A stretch of 64,000 nt of DNA from Leifsonia virtsii (GTDB lineage Bacteria; Actinomycetota; Actinomycetes; Actinomycetales; Microbacteriaceae): contig NZ_JAROCB010000001.1 of assembly GCF_030433675.1 (NCBI RefSeq), positions 62,001 through 126,000 on the forward strand, written 5' to 3'. Under the pieces are notes generated by a model, which worked only from the letters and a program-made list of their open reading frames with translations, ran no database searches and was not told where the DNA came from. Position numbers and translations under genes: made by a program. Shown here piece after piece: positions 8,847-17,685 of the stretch; within the stretch, counting starts at the first letter, position 1; each line of letters opens with the position of its first letter.

Positions 8847-10478
8847 ATGGTCACCCACACCGTCGTGAACCAGGCACCGCCACGCGTCGACATCGACGAG
8901 TTCGCGGCCAATGCGCCGCTGCGGGAGGGCGTCGAACGGCTCGACGCCGGGTGGGCGGCGAGCGCGCTCGACGAGGTCGGCCGGCTGGTCGGCTCCGCCG
9001 GGTTCCAGCGGGATGCCGAGCTCGCCACCGTGCACGAGCCGCAGCTGCGCGCGTTCGACCGCTGGGGCGAGCGCATCGACGAGGTCGAATACGACGACGG
9101 CTACCACCGCGTCATCGCGGCGGCCGTGGCCGCAGGCGCCCACACCTCCGCGTGGGCCGAGCCCCGGCCGGGTGCGAACGTGGCCCGCGCGGCCGCCTTC
9201 ATGCTGTTCGCCCAGGTCGAGCCGGGGCACGCCTGCCCGGTCTCGATGACGCACGCGGCGGTGCCCGCGCTGGCCGCATCCGGCGCGCTCGCCGCCGAGT
9301 GGATGCCGCGCCTCCTCAGCCGCGAGTACGACGGGCGGCTCCGCGCGGGCAAGAGCTCCGCCCTGTTCGGGATGGCCATGACCGAGAAGCAGGGCGGCTC
9401 GGACGTGCGGGCCAACACCACGCGCGCGCTCGCCGACGGCGACGGCCGCTGGCTGCTCACCGGGCACAAGTGGTTCTGCTCGGCGCCGATGTCCGACGCG
9501 TTCCTGGTGCTCGCGCAGACGGCCTCCGGGCTGTCCTGCTTCCTCGTCCCGCGGGTGCTGGAGGACGGCGACCGCAACGTCTTCCTGCTGCAGCGGCTGA
9601 AGGACAAGCTCGGCAACCGCTCCAACGCGTCGAGCGAGGTCGAGTTCGACGGGACGGTCGGGTACCTGCTGGGGGAGGAGGGACGCGGCGTGCGCACCAT
9701 CCTGGAGATGGTGAACCGCACGCGGCTCGACTGCGTGTACGGCACGGCGGCAGGGATGCGGCAGGCGGTCGCGGAGGCCGCCTGGCACGTGCGGCACCGC
9801 TCCGCCTTCGGCGCGAAGCTGGTCGACCAACCGGCGATGGCCGCCGTGCTCGCGGACCTGGCGCTGGAGTCGGAGGCGGCCACGACGGTCGCGCTGCGGC
9901 TGGCGCGCGCCCACGATGCGGACGCGCCGGACAGCGACGCCGCCTTCCGCCGGCTGGCGACGGCGGTGACCAAGTACTGGGTCTGCAAGCGCGGACCCGG
10001 GCACGCGTACGAGGCGCTGGAGTGCCTCGGCGGCAACGGCTACACCGAGGCGTTCCCGCTGGCCCGGCGGTACCGGGAACAGCCGGTGATGGCGATCTGG
10101 GAGGGCTCGGGCAACGTCATCGCGCTCGACGTGCTCCGGGCGCTGCGGCGGGAGCCGGCGGCCTGGGAGGCGTTCGACGCGGAACTGGCGGGCGCCCGCG
10201 GGGTGTACCGCACGTTCCACGCGCACCACGATCGGCTGCGCGCCCGGGTGGCGTCGTGCGTCGCGGGCGCCGATGCCGACCCGGCGGGTGCCGAGGCCGC
10301 CGTCCGTCCCCTGGTCGCCGCTCTCGCGCTCGCCCTCCAGGCCTCGCTGCTCATCCGCGACGCCCCGGATCCGGTCGCCGACGCGTTCGTCGCGGCCCGC
10401 CTCGGCCCCGAGCGCGGCTCCCTCTACGGCGAGCTCCCCTCCGGCCTCTCCCTCGCCCCTCTCATCGCCCGCGCCTGA
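8847..10478 (+). CDS. aidB: AidB-like acyl-CoA dehydrogenase family flavoprotein
   Basis: A 543-aa FAD protein co-linear with E. coli AidB, which is induced in the adaptive response to DNA alkylation and protects DNA. Shared landmarks: N-terminal THTVVNQAPP, MTEKQGGSDVRANTTRA, GHKWFCSAPMSDAF, LKDKLGNRSNASSEVEFDG, and IWEGSGNVIALDVLR. The acyl-CoA dehydrogenase core covers about residues 170-450; the extra C-terminal helical domain that binds DNA in AidB is present by length. No ada, alkA or alkB neighbour is in the window, so alkylation-inducible control cannot be inferred. It is convergent with the teichoic-acid gene across a perfect inverted repeat. Confidence 0.88.
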   Translation: MVTHTVVNQAPPRVDIDEFAANAPLREGVERLDAGWAASALDEVGRLVGSAGFQRDAELATVHEPQLRAFDRWGERIDEVEYDDGYHRVIAAAVAAGAHTSAWAEPRPGANVARAAAFMLFAQVEPGHACPVSMTHAAVPALAASGALAAEWMPRLLSREYDGRLRAGKSSALFGMAMTEKQGGSDVRANTTRALADGDGRWLLTGHKWFCSAPMSDAFLVLAQTASGLSCFLVPRVLEDGDRNVFLLQRLKDKLGNRSNASSEVEFDGTVGYLLGEEGRGVRTILEMVNRTRLDCVYGTAAGMRQAVAEAAWHVRHRSAFGAKLVDQPAMAAVLADLALESEAATTVALRLARAHDADAPDSDAAFRRLATAVTKYWVCKRGPGHAYEALECLGGNGYTEAFPLARRYREQPVMAIWEGSGNVIALDVLRALRREPAAWEAFDAELAGARGVYRTFHAHHDRLRARVASCVAGADADPAGAEAAVRPLVAALALALQASLLIRDAPDPVADAFVAARLGPERGSLYGELPSGLSLAPLIARA

Positions 10479-10560
10479 CCCCAGCCGTCAGCTCCTGAGT
10501 TGTTCGAGCGACACGCCGCGGCGAAGTCGAACAACTCAGGAGCTGACGGCTGGGGTCAGG
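10474..10560. terminator. Perfect 34-bp inverted repeat between convergent genes
   Basis: Two perfectly complementary 34-nt arms (10474-10507 and 10527-10560) surround a 19-nt loop. Each arm contains the stop codon of a flanking gene: TGA of aidB at 10476-10478 and, on the other strand, TGA of the TagF-like gene at 10556-10558. It can act as a terminator in both directions, but there is no U-tract and the stem is longer than usual. Possible mobile palindrome; see findings. Confidence 0.8.
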
Positions 10561-13078
10561 AGTCGGCGGGGGTGGGAGCGGGGGCGGGGACGGCGCCGAT
10601 CGCGCGGTAGAACTCGGAGACGGCCTTGCGGTTGTAGGCGGCGTAGTCGAAGCGGCTGTCCGGGACCGCACCGGCGAGGAACGCGCGCATGCCGTCGGCG
10701 ACGCCCTCGACCGTCTGCGGGACCACCATGCCACTTCCGACCGGGAGCGCGTTCTTCGCGGAGGCGAACTCCACGGTGACGATCGGCAGCTGCAGCACCA
10801 GCGCCTCCAGGAGCACCATCGGCTGGCCCTCGTAGTCGCTGGACAGCACGAAGCAGTCCGCCTTCGCCATGATGGCGTGCGGGTTGCGCTGCATCCCGGT
10901 GAGGAACACGGAGCCCTCGAGCCCGAGAGCGGCGGCCTGGGCCTCCAGGTCGCCCGCGAGCGGGCCGGAGCCGACGATCACGAGGCGCGTCTTCGGGTTC
11001 TCGGCGTGCACTGCGGCGAACGCGTCGATGAGCCGCGCCTGGTTCTTCTCGGGCGACAGGCGCCCGACGTTGACGAAGGTGGTGACGTCGTCGTCCGCCA
11101 GCAGCAGCTCCGCCCAGTCCGGGATGCTCCCGGTCTCCTCGTCGAAGGTCAGCTCGTGCAGGTCGGCGCCGGCGTTCTCCAGGATGTGCTCGGCGTCGAC
11201 CGTGTTGAGCGCCGAGACGAACTTCTCCGGCGCCGCGTAATCGGCGAGCGACGCGCGGTTGATCTCCGCCAGGGTGGGGGAGACGGACACCAGGTGGTCG
11301 TACTGGCCGTAGAGCGTGAAGATCTGGGTGAGGCTGTGCAGCATCCGCTTCTCGCCGTTCACCTCGCGGTGCGCGTCCGACGCCAGGTCGTTGTGCAGCC
11401 AGATCGCGCGCTGCGCCTCGGGGGAGTGCAGCAGCAGGGTCGCCCAGAACGGCCCGTACCCGGAGAAGTCGACCACGTAGTCGAACCGGCTGTCGCCGAA
11501 GCAGCGGTACCACTCGTCGTCCCACAGCCGGTTCTGCGCGGGGATGTCGGCGTGCTGCGCGATGCGCCCGCGCCGGAAGTCGAGGTGCCGCGCGAGGTGC
11601 ACGAGCTTCGCGCCGTTCATCCCGCCGACCCGGGGGAACTGGCGGACGTCGGGATGGATCTGCCGCTGCTTCGCGATCACCACACCGGACCGGCTCTGCG
11701 CGAAGAACGCGGAGACGTCGTACCGCTCGTGGTCGATGTTGTTGAGCAGGTTGAGCGCGGAGGTGGTGATGCCGTTGGGGCGCATCCCGCCCAGGTACAG
11801 CAGCACCTTCTCGCGGCCGTCGTCGGCCAGGTCGGTGCGCAGCCGGTAGCCGTCGCGGACGCCGCGGAACACGATGTCGACGACGCGGCGGGAGGCGCCG
11901 CCGTCCTCGTAGGGGGTGAACCGGCGCTGCATGGAGAGGTAGCGCTCGCGCGACTCCTCGGGCAGCCGGCCCCCGGCGTCGGCGATGGCGTGCAGCGCGT
12001 CGCCGACCTCCCGCGCGGACATGAGCACGGGACCGGGCCACTCCTCCGGCTCGAAGTAGAGCCCGCGGGTGCCCGCGTAGTCGGCGAGGTCGGGCGTGAA
12101 GAACACGATCGGCCGGCCGGTCTGCAGGAAGTCGAAGAAGATGCTCGAGTAGTCGGAGATGAGCATGTCGGTCGCGCCGAGGACGAGGTTCGTCGGGATC
12201 TCGTTGGGGACCAGCATCCGCGCCAGCTCCGGGCGGTGTGCCGCCATCGAGTGAACGGTCTGGTGCGTCTTCAGCAGCACCGCGTAGCGGCTGGTGTCGA
12301 GGCGCTCCTCGATCTGCGCGATGTGCGCGAGGAGGAGGTCGAGGTCGTCCTCCGGCCGCCCGAAGGTCTGGCCCTTCCAGGTCGGCGCGTACAGGATGAT
12401 CTGGCGGTCGCCGAGCGGGATGCCGGCGTCCACGAGCCGCTGCCGCACGCGCTCCCTGCCGGCGTCGTCGAGGAACTGGCGGTCGATGCGCGGGTAGCCC
12501 TCCTCGACCAGCGTCCCCCGGTAGACGCCGGTGAGCTTGTACCCGGTCTCGTACATCTGCTCCGACATGAACGGGTTCGCCGACAGCAGGTAGTCGGCCT
12601 GCACGAAGTTGCGGATGATGTTGGCGGTGCCGAGCGCGCCGTCCTCGATGTCGTAACCCATGCGCTTCAGCGGCGTGCCGTGCCACGTGTTGAGGTACAC
12701 CTGGCCGGGACGCTTGGAGAAGTCCGGCGGGAAGGTCGCGTTGTTGACGAGGTACTGGCTGGTGGCGAGTGCGCGGTAGTACGCGGCGGAGCCGTAGCGG
12801 ACGAAGCTGACCCGGGGGTCGCCGGCGAACTCCTCGACGGCCGCGCGGTACAGCCGCAGGTCGGAGAGCGCCCAGATGTGGGTGAGGTGCTTCAGATCGG
12901 GGGCGGCCAGCAGCTCGCGGAAGACCGCCTCCGGGTTGTCCAGCATCCCGTTGCCGGAGAACGACTCGTAGAACACCGACCCCTGGACGATCGGCTGACG
13001 GCGCCAGTGCGCGTGGATCTCGTAGCGCGCGGCGCGCTTGGCCCGGGAGGGGAGTCGCTTCAGTCGGGAGAGTCTCAT
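10556..13078 (-). CDS. Bifunctional CDP-glycerol/ribitol glycerophosphotransferase - GT4 glycosyltransferase
   Basis: An 840-aa envelope-polymer enzyme made of two modules. Residues about 60-415 are a TagF/TagB-type Glyphos_transf domain: YLNTWHGTPLKRMGYD, the IILYAPTWKG strand and the DMLISDYSSIFFDFLQTGRPIVFF segment, which holds family catalytic positions. Residues about 430-830 are a GT4 (GT-B) glycosyltransferase with FVNVGRLSPEKNQARLIDAF, LVIVGSGPL and the donor-binding EGQPMVLLEALVLQLPIV. The fusion suggests it polymerises a poly(alditol phosphate) chain and decorates it with sugar. The basic N-terminus and lack of TM helices fit a peripheral membrane enzyme. A TAAAAT hexamer lies 8 nt before the ATG. 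Sugar and alditol are unknown. Confidence 0.87.
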   Translation of the reverse strand: MRLSRLKRLPSRAKRAARYEIHAHWRRQPIVQGSVFYESFSGNGMLDNPEAVFRELLAAPDLKHLTHIWALSDLRLYRAAVEEFAGDPRVSFVRYGSAAYYRALATSQYLVNNATFPPDFSKRPGQVYLNTWHGTPLKRMGYDIEDGALGTANIIRNFVQADYLLSANPFMSEQMYETGYKLTGVYRGTLVEEGYPRIDRQFLDDAGRERVRQRLVDAGIPLGDRQIILYAPTWKGQTFGRPEDDLDLLLAHIAQIEERLDTSRYAVLLKTHQTVHSMAAHRPELARMLVPNEIPTNLVLGATDMLISDYSSIFFDFLQTGRPIVFFTPDLADYAGTRGLYFEPEEWPGPVLMSAREVGDALHAIADAGGRLPEESRERYLSMQRRFTPYEDGGASRRVVDIVFRGVRDGYRLRTDLADDGREKVLLYLGGMRPNGITTSALNLLNNIDHERYDVSAFFAQSRSGVVIAKQRQIHPDVRQFPRVGGMNGAKLVHLARHLDFRRGRIAQHADIPAQNRLWDDEWYRCFGDSRFDYVVDFSGYGPFWATLLLHSPEAQRAIWLHNDLASDAHREVNGEKRMLHSLTQIFTLYGQYDHLVSVSPTLAEINRASLADYAAPEKFVSALNTVDAEHILENAGADLHELTFDEETGSIPDWAELLLADDDVTTFVNVGRLSPEKNQARLIDAFAAVHAENPKTRLVIVGSGPLAGDLEAQAAALGLEGSVFLTGMQRNPHAIMAKADCFVLSSDYEGQPMVLLEALVLQLPIVTVEFASAKNALPVGSGMVVPQTVEGVADGMRAFLAGAVPDSRFDYAAYNRKAVSEFYRAIGAVPAPAPTPADS

Positions 13079-13145
13079 CAGCGCCGATTTTATGAGAGCG
13101 GCATAACGGTCACCTGGGAGCGGTATGTGCCGCTGCTCTGAGGCC

Positions 13146-13215
13146 GCGACTGCGGCGCCTCGGAACGACTGCGGCGGGTCGCGCGGGCGCGAACGTTCCG
13201 CAGGTGCGCAGTCGC
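13146..13215. repeat. Dispersed palindromic repeat, copy 1 of 3
   Basis: Arms 13146-13167 and 13194-13215 share the pattern GCGACTGCG-N6-CGGAACG and its reverse complement, enclosing a 26-nt GC-rich loop. The outer 9 and inner 7 bases pair exactly while the 6 bases between them do not. The same arm pattern recurs at 43154-43222 and 54889-54958. It lies between the TagF-like start and the end of the marR gene. Confidence 0.72.
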
Positions 13216-13219
13216 CGCG

Positions 13220-13723
13220 TCACGCCCCGGCGTCGAACCCCAGGCTCAGCTTCCGCAGCAGCGCGGCGAGCCGCTCGGCGTCGGCGGCGGAGAGGCCGCC
13301 GAGCAGCTCGGCCTCCGCGTCCACCAGCCGGGTGATGGCCGCATCCACGCGGGTGAGACCCTGCGCCGTCATCTGCACCAGGATGCCGCGGCCGTCGTTC
13401 GGGTCGGTGCGGCGCTCGACGAGGCCGCGGGCGACGAGTCGGTCGATGCGGTTGGTCATGGTGCCGGAGGAGACGAGCGTCTGCTGCAGCAGCGACTTCG
13501 GGCTCAGCTGGTACGGCGCGCCGGCGCGGCGGAGGGCCGCGAGCACGTCGAACTCCCACGAGTCGAGGTCGGAGCGCTCGAAGGCGCCGCGGCGCGCGCG
13601 GTCGAGGTGCCGGGAGAGGCGGTCCACCCGGGAGAGCACCTGCAGCGGGGCGAAGTCGAGGTCCGGGCGTTCGCGCAGCCAGGCGTCCACGATGCGGTCC
13701 ACCTCGTCACGTGCGTCGGCCAT
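13220..13723 (-). CDS. MarR-family transcriptional regulator
   Basis: A 167-aa winged-helix repressor. The DNA-binding core is visible as WEFDVLAALRRAG, LSPKSLLQQTLVSSGTMTNRIDRLVARGLVERR (recognition helix), then the wing DPNDGRGILVQMTAQGL. N- and C-terminal helices for dimerisation are present. The ATG at 13723 is preceded 6 nt upstream by TAGCAT (13730-13735 on this strand), so the transcript is probably leaderless. No divergent partner gene other than tRNA-Gln lies next to it; its target may be itself. The long N-terminal helix (about 45 residues before the core) is typical of actinobacterial members. Confidence 0.9.
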   Translation of the reverse strand: MADARDEVDRIVDAWLRERPDLDFAPLQVLSRVDRLSRHLDRARRGAFERSDLDSWEFDVLAALRRAGAPYQLSPKSLLQQTLVSSGTMTNRIDRLVARGLVERRTDPNDGRGILVQMTAQGLTRVDAAITRLVDAEAELLGGLSAADAERLAALLRKLSLGFDAGA

Positions 13724-13790
13724 GACCCCATGCTATTGGGGGTCGGCCCTGGGCGCGTCTGGCAGACTGTCACGTGCGCGAAGCGCGCGT

Positions 13791-13862
13791 TCCGCCTTGG
13801 TGTAATGGCAGCACGACAGCCTTTGGAGCTGTGAGGTCCAGGTTCGAGTCCTGGAGGCGGAG
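13791..13862 (+). tRNA. tRNA-Gln (anticodon TTG)
   Basis: A 72-nt cloverleaf: acceptor TCCGCCT/AGGCGGA with discriminator G, D stem GTGT/GCAC, anticodon stem ACAGC/GCTGT with loop CTTTGGA (anticodon TTG), a 5-nt variable loop, and T arm CCAGG-TTCGAGT-CCTGG. CCA is not encoded. It lies 31 bp upstream of glmU, a common actinobacterial arrangement. Confidence 0.97.
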
Positions 13863-13893
13863 CGTCCCGAGACGCCCCGACCCCTGGAGGGAC

Positions 13894-15336
13894 ATGACCG
13901 ACCAGAACCTCGCCATCGTCGTGCTCGCGGCGGGCCAGGGCACGCGGATGAAGTCCGCGACCCCCAAGCTGCTGCATCCGCTCGGCGGCCTGCCGATCGT
14001 GTCGCACGTGCTCGCCACCGCGCGAGAGCTGGACGCCGCGCACGTGGTCGCCGTTGTGCGGCACGAGCGCGACCGGCTCGCCGAGGTGATCGAGGCGGAC
14101 CTCCCGGAGGCCGTGATCGTCGACCAGGACGAGGTGCCCGGCACCGGCCGCGCCGTCGAGCAGGCCGTCGCGGCGCTGCCGGCCGACTTCGCCGGCGACG
14201 TGCTGGTGGTCAATGGCGACGTGCCGCTGCTCGACGCTGCCACGCTGCGCGAGCTGATCGAGAAGCACCGGTCGGGCGAGGCCGCCGCGACCATCCTGTC
14301 CTCGTTCCCGGCAGACGCCACCGGCTACGGCCGCATCGTGCGCACGCCGGAGGGCCACCTCGACCGGATCGTGGAGCACAAGGACGCCACGGACGACGAG
14401 CGCGCGATCGGCGAGATCAACGCGGGCATCTACCTCTTCGGTCTGGCCGCGCTGCGCGACAAGCTGGCGCTCGTCTCCACCGACAACGCTCAGGGCGAGA
14501 AGTACCTGACCGACGTCATCGGCCTGCTGCGGGAGGCCGGCTTCGACGTGGACGCGCTGCCGGTCGCCGAGTCGTGGCTGGTCGAGGGCATCAACGACCG
14601 CGCGCAGCTGAGCGACGCGGCGGCGAAGCTGAACGCGCTCATCGTGCGCACCTGGCAGCTCGCCGGGGTCACCGTCCAGGACCCGGCGACGACCTGGATC
14701 GACGTGAAGACGAAGCTGGCGCCCGACGTCACCATCCGCCCCGGCACGCAGCTGCGCGGCGCGACGGTCGTCGAGACCGGCGCCACGATCGGCCCGGACA
14801 CCACCCTGCTCGACACCGAGGTCGGCGAGGGCGCGACCGTCACCCGCACCGACGCGACCCTCGCCGTGATCGGGGCGGGCGCGACGGTCGGGCCGTTCGC
14901 CTACCTGCGACCGGGCACCGTGCTCGGCGCGAAGGGCAAGATCGGCACCTTCACCGAGACCAAGAACGCGGTCATCGGCGAGGGCACGAAGCTCGCCCAC
15001 TTCAACTACGTCGGAGACGCCGAGGTGGGCGAGAAGGGCAACCTCGGCGCGGGCGTCATCACGGCCAACTACGACGGGGTGAACAAGCACCGCACCGTGA
15101 TCGGCTCGCACGTGCGCATCGCCACGAACACCGTGCTCGTCGCGCCGGTTAGGATAGGGGACGGAGCGTACACCGGTGCCGGAACGGTCGTCCGCAAGGA
15201 CGTCCCGGCGGGCTCACTCGCCATCACCGTCGCCCCGCAACGCAACATCGAAGGCTGGGTCGCGCAGAAGCGGCCGGGCACGGACGCCGACAGGGCTGCC
15301 AGAGAGAGCAGTGCTGCGGAAGAGAGCGGAGAGTAA
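13894..15336 (+). CDS. glmU: Bifunctional GlmU: GlcN-1-P acetyltransferase / UDP-GlcNAc pyrophosphorylase
   Basis: Makes UDP-GlcNAc for peptidoglycan and other envelope glycans: the C-terminal domain acetylates glucosamine-1-phosphate and the N-terminal domain uridylates it. The 480-aa protein shows the pyrophosphorylase signature LAAGQGTRMKS at residues 11-21, NGDVPLLD near 108, and from about residue 265 a left-handed beta-helix of hexapeptide repeats. The KxxTFTETKNAVIGEG and HFNYVGDAEVGEKGNLGAG segments of the acetyltransferase site are present. Start is the ATG with CTGGAGGG 4-11 nt upstream; the open frame reading through the tRNA before it is not coding. It abuts prs. Confidence 0.96.
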   Translation: MTDQNLAIVVLAAGQGTRMKSATPKLLHPLGGLPIVSHVLATARELDAAHVVAVVRHERDRLAEVIEADLPEAVIVDQDEVPGTGRAVEQAVAALPADFAGDVLVVNGDVPLLDAATLRELIEKHRSGEAAATILSSFPADATGYGRIVRTPEGHLDRIVEHKDATDDERAIGEINAGIYLFGLAALRDKLALVSTDNAQGEKYLTDVIGLLREAGFDVDALPVAESWLVEGINDRAQLSDAAAKLNALIVRTWQLAGVTVQDPATTWIDVKTKLAPDVTIRPGTQLRGATVVETGATIGPDTTLLDTEVGEGATVTRTDATLAVIGAGATVGPFAYLRPGTVLGAKGKIGTFTETKNAVIGEGTKLAHFNYVGDAEVGEKGNLGAGVITANYDGVNKHRTVIGSHVRIATNTVLVAPVRIGDGAYTGAGTVVRKDVPAGSLAITVAPQRNIEGWVAQKRPGTDADRAARESSAAEESGE

Positions 15337-16314
15337 GTGTCAGGGATCACCGCGACCGGCCAGAAACGTCTCGTCCTGATCTCCGGTCGCGCGCATCCCC
15401 AGCTCGCCCAGGAGATCGCCGAGTCCCTCGGCAGCGAGCTCGTCCCGACGGACGCCCGCACCTTCGCCAACGGCGAGATCTACGCGCGGTTCGACGAGAG
15501 CGTGCGCGGGTCGGATGCGTTCGTCATCCAGTCGCACACGTCGCCGATCAACGAGTGGCTCATGGAGCAGCTCATCATGGTGGATGCGCTCAAGCGCGCC
15601 TCGGCGAAGCGGATCACCGTGGTGGCCCCGTTCTACCCGTACGCCCGTCAGGACAAGAAGGGCCGCGGCCGCGAGCCGATCTCGGCCCGCCTTGTCGCCG
15701 ACCTGTTCAAGGCCGCCGGAGCCGACCGGATCATGTCGGTCGACCTGCACGCCGCGCAGATCCAGGGCTTCTTCGACGGACCCGTCGACCACCTGTTCGC
15801 TATGCCGGTGCTGCTGGAGCACATGCGCCGTGAGCTCGACCCCGCGACTCTCACCGTCGTCTCGCCCGACATGGGCCGCGTCCGCGTCGCCGACATCTGG
15901 AGCGACAAGCTGGGCGCGCCGCTCGCGATCATCCACAAGCGACGCGACCCGCTCGTCCCGAACCAGGTCTCGGTGCACGAGATCGTCGGCGAGGTCTCCG
16001 GCCGCGTCTGCCTGCTGGTCGACGACCTGATCGACACCGGCCGCACCATCGTGAAGGCGGCGGAGGCACTGAAGGCCGCGGGCGCGACCGGCGTCGTCGT
16101 CGCGGCGACCCACGCGGTCTTCAGCGATCCGGCGGTGGAGCTCCTGCAGAGCGAGTTCATCGACTCGGTCGTCGTGACCGACACGCTGCCGCTGCCGGAG
16201 CACAAGCGCTGGGACAAGCTCACCGTGCTGCCGATCGCGCCGCTGCTGGCGAACGCGATCCGCGAGGTCTTCACCGACGGCTCGGTGACGTCGATGTTCG
16301 ACGGGGCCGCGTAG
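15337..16314 (+). CDS. prs: Ribose-phosphate pyrophosphokinase (PRPP synthase)
   Basis: Transfers pyrophosphate from ATP to ribose-5-phosphate, giving PRPP for purines, pyrimidines, NAD, His and Trp. The 325-aa class I enzyme shows NGEIYARFDESVRG, the ATP-binding FYPYARQDKKGRGREPIS flexible region, SVDLHAAQIQGFF near residue 130, and the PRPP-binding loop LLVDDLIDTGRTI near 225. GTG start follows the glmU TAA directly, with a purine-rich site inside the end of glmU, so the two form one operon. Its last 44 bp overlap the end of the convergent glycosyltransferase gene. Confidence 0.96.
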   Translation: MSGITATGQKRLVLISGRAHPQLAQEIAESLGSELVPTDARTFANGEIYARFDESVRGSDAFVIQSHTSPINEWLMEQLIMVDALKRASAKRITVVAPFYPYARQDKKGRGREPISARLVADLFKAAGADRIMSVDLHAAQIQGFFDGPVDHLFAMPVLLEHMRRELDPATLTVVSPDMGRVRVADIWSDKLGAPLAIIHKRRDPLVPNQVSVHEIVGEVSGRVCLLVDDLIDTGRTIVKAAEALKAAGATGVVVAATHAVFSDPAVELLQSEFIDSVVVTDTLPLPEHKRWDKLTVLPIAPLLANAIREVFTDGSVTSMFDGAA

Positions 16315-17614
16315 CCGCCTCCGCACCGACCGTTTCCCGCACGGCACGCTCGACCCCGTCGAGGCCGGACGAGGAGCGGATGGCTCGGCCGATCCGTGCG
16401 CTGCGCTCCGCGTAGGCGGGGTCGTCGAGCACGGTCCGCACGGCCGCGCCGACGGCGGCCGCGTCCGGGCGGTTGGTCGCGAGCTTCACGCCGACGCCCG
16501 ACCACGCGACGCGGGCGGACACCTCGGTCTTGTCCTCGGTCGTGCCGGCGACGACGACCGGCACCCCGTGCTCCATGGCGTAGTGGATGCCGCCGTAGCC
16601 GCCGTTCGTGACGTACACCGTCGTGAGGGGGAGCAGCCGGTCGTACGGCAGGTAGGGGGCGACGCGTGCGTTGGCCGGGAGGTCGCTGCCGAGCTCGGCG
16701 ACCGGGCGCCCGCCGGTGCTCGCGACCACCCAGACCTCGGCATCGGCCAGGGCTCGGATGGTCGGCAGCACGAGGTCTCCGAAGTCGCGGTTCGCGACGG
16801 TCCCCTGCGTGACGTGCACGACAGGCCGGCCGTCGTCGAGGTCGGACCACCAGGCGGGCAGCGCGGTGTCCGACGCCTGCGTGCGCGAGACCGGGCCGAC
16901 GAAGTGCACCGGCACGCGCAGGTCCGTGCGCGGGTACTCGAACTCCGGGACGGTGAACTGGATGACGCCGTCGGCGTGCGACGGCCAGTCGAGCACGAAG
17001 CCGGGCAGGCCGGTGCCGGCCTCCGATCCGGCGCGGACGGCGGCGCGCTGCACGGGCGCGAAGACGACCTTCTCCGCGACCGCGGTGAGGGCGGCGTTGC
17101 GGAGCCGGCCGAGCCGGCCGGGCCGGGGCGGCACGCCGAGGCCGAACGGCGCGGCGTCGCGGCTCTTCAGCCCGAGCGGCACGATCCCGAGGTTGAGGAG
17201 CGCCGGGCGTTCGGAGCGTGGACGTCCGGCGAGCAGTGCGGCGCCGAGGAACAGGCTCTCCGCGAGCACGGCGTCGATGCCGAGCTGCTGCACCACCGCG
17301 TCCACCGCGACGAGCTGGGCGCGCGCCGGCCGCAGGAAGATCTCGGTCATGTCGTAGCGGATGCCCGCGGGACCCGTGAGGCCGACGCGGCCGGGGAAGG
17401 CCGCATCCATGTCGGTGTCGTCGTAGTCGGCCTCGGCGGGCAGTCGCAGCGTGTGGGCGCCGGTGGCGGCCGCGCGGTCGAGGTAGCGCTCGCCGGTGAG
17501 GAAGTGGACGCGGTGGCCGCGGTCCACGAGCGCCCGGCTGACGGCGAGCAGGGGGGTCACGTGCCCGTGCACCGGGGTGCTGCACAGGAGGATGTCGAGG
17601 GAGCGGGCGGTCAT
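16271..17614 (-). CDS. MGT-type (GT1) glycosyltransferase
   Basis: A 447-aa GT-B glycosyltransferase of the UGT/MGT group, whose members attach glucose to macrolides or other small lipophilic molecules. The N-terminus has the acceptor-domain pattern LLCSTPVHGHVTPLLAVSRAL; the C-terminal half has VVHVTQGTVAN, a donor-binding VTNGGYGGIHYAMEHGVPVVV region (the usual T-H-x-G reads T-N-G-G here) and AGTTEDKTEV. ATG at 17614 follows AGAGG; an earlier in-frame ATG lies within the promoter. It is divergent from a TetR regulator with a shared control region, which suggests inducible detoxification of a small molecule. The gene overlaps prs by 44 bp. Confidence 0.86.
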   Translation of the reverse strand: MTARSLDILLCSTPVHGHVTPLLAVSRALVDRGHRVHFLTGERYLDRAAATGAHTLRLPAEADYDDTDMDAAFPGRVGLTGPAGIRYDMTEIFLRPARAQLVAVDAVVQQLGIDAVLAESLFLGAALLAGRPRSERPALLNLGIVPLGLKSRDAAPFGLGVPPRPGRLGRLRNAALTAVAEKVVFAPVQRAAVRAGSEAGTGLPGFVLDWPSHADGVIQFTVPEFEYPRTDLRVPVHFVGPVSRTQASDTALPAWWSDLDDGRPVVHVTQGTVANRDFGDLVLPTIRALADAEVWVVASTGGRPVAELGSDLPANARVAPYLPYDRLLPLTTVYVTNGGYGGIHYAMEHGVPVVVAGTTEDKTEVSARVAWSGVGVKLATNRPDAAAVGAAVRTVLDDPAYAERSARIGRAIRSSSGLDGVERAVRETVGAEAATRPRRTSTSPSRR

Positions 17615-17640
17615 GCGGTGGACCTCTTTCGGGTAGAGTC

Positions 17641-17683
17641 GAATAAACGTCAACAGTATTCACTACACCCGGAAGGTAGTCAA
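17641..17683 (-). promoter_or_regulatory. Promoter of the MGT glycosyltransferase with candidate TetR operator
   Basis: On the minus strand TTGACT (17678-17683), a 17-bp spacer and AATACT (17655-17660) form a good sigma-70-type promoter. The interrupted palindrome GAATA-N12-TATTC (within 17641-17662) overlaps the -10 and transcription start, a natural repressor position. The site also lies just ahead of the divergent tetR GTG. Confidence 0.6.
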
Positions 17684-17685
17684 TA

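Noticed and set aside
10877-13141. 754-codon plus-strand open frame antisense to the TagF-GT4 gene
   Set aside because: No family features, Val/Arg/Gly repeats typical of an antisense frame.
13791-13862. tRNA-Gln as an integration (att) site
   Set aside because: No direct repeat of the tRNA 3' end, no integrase and no foreign-looking block downstream.
13774-13893. Longer glmU N-terminus reading through tRNA-Gln
   Set aside because: The frame would translate the tRNA; ATG 13894 has a good ribosome site and the family N-terminus.
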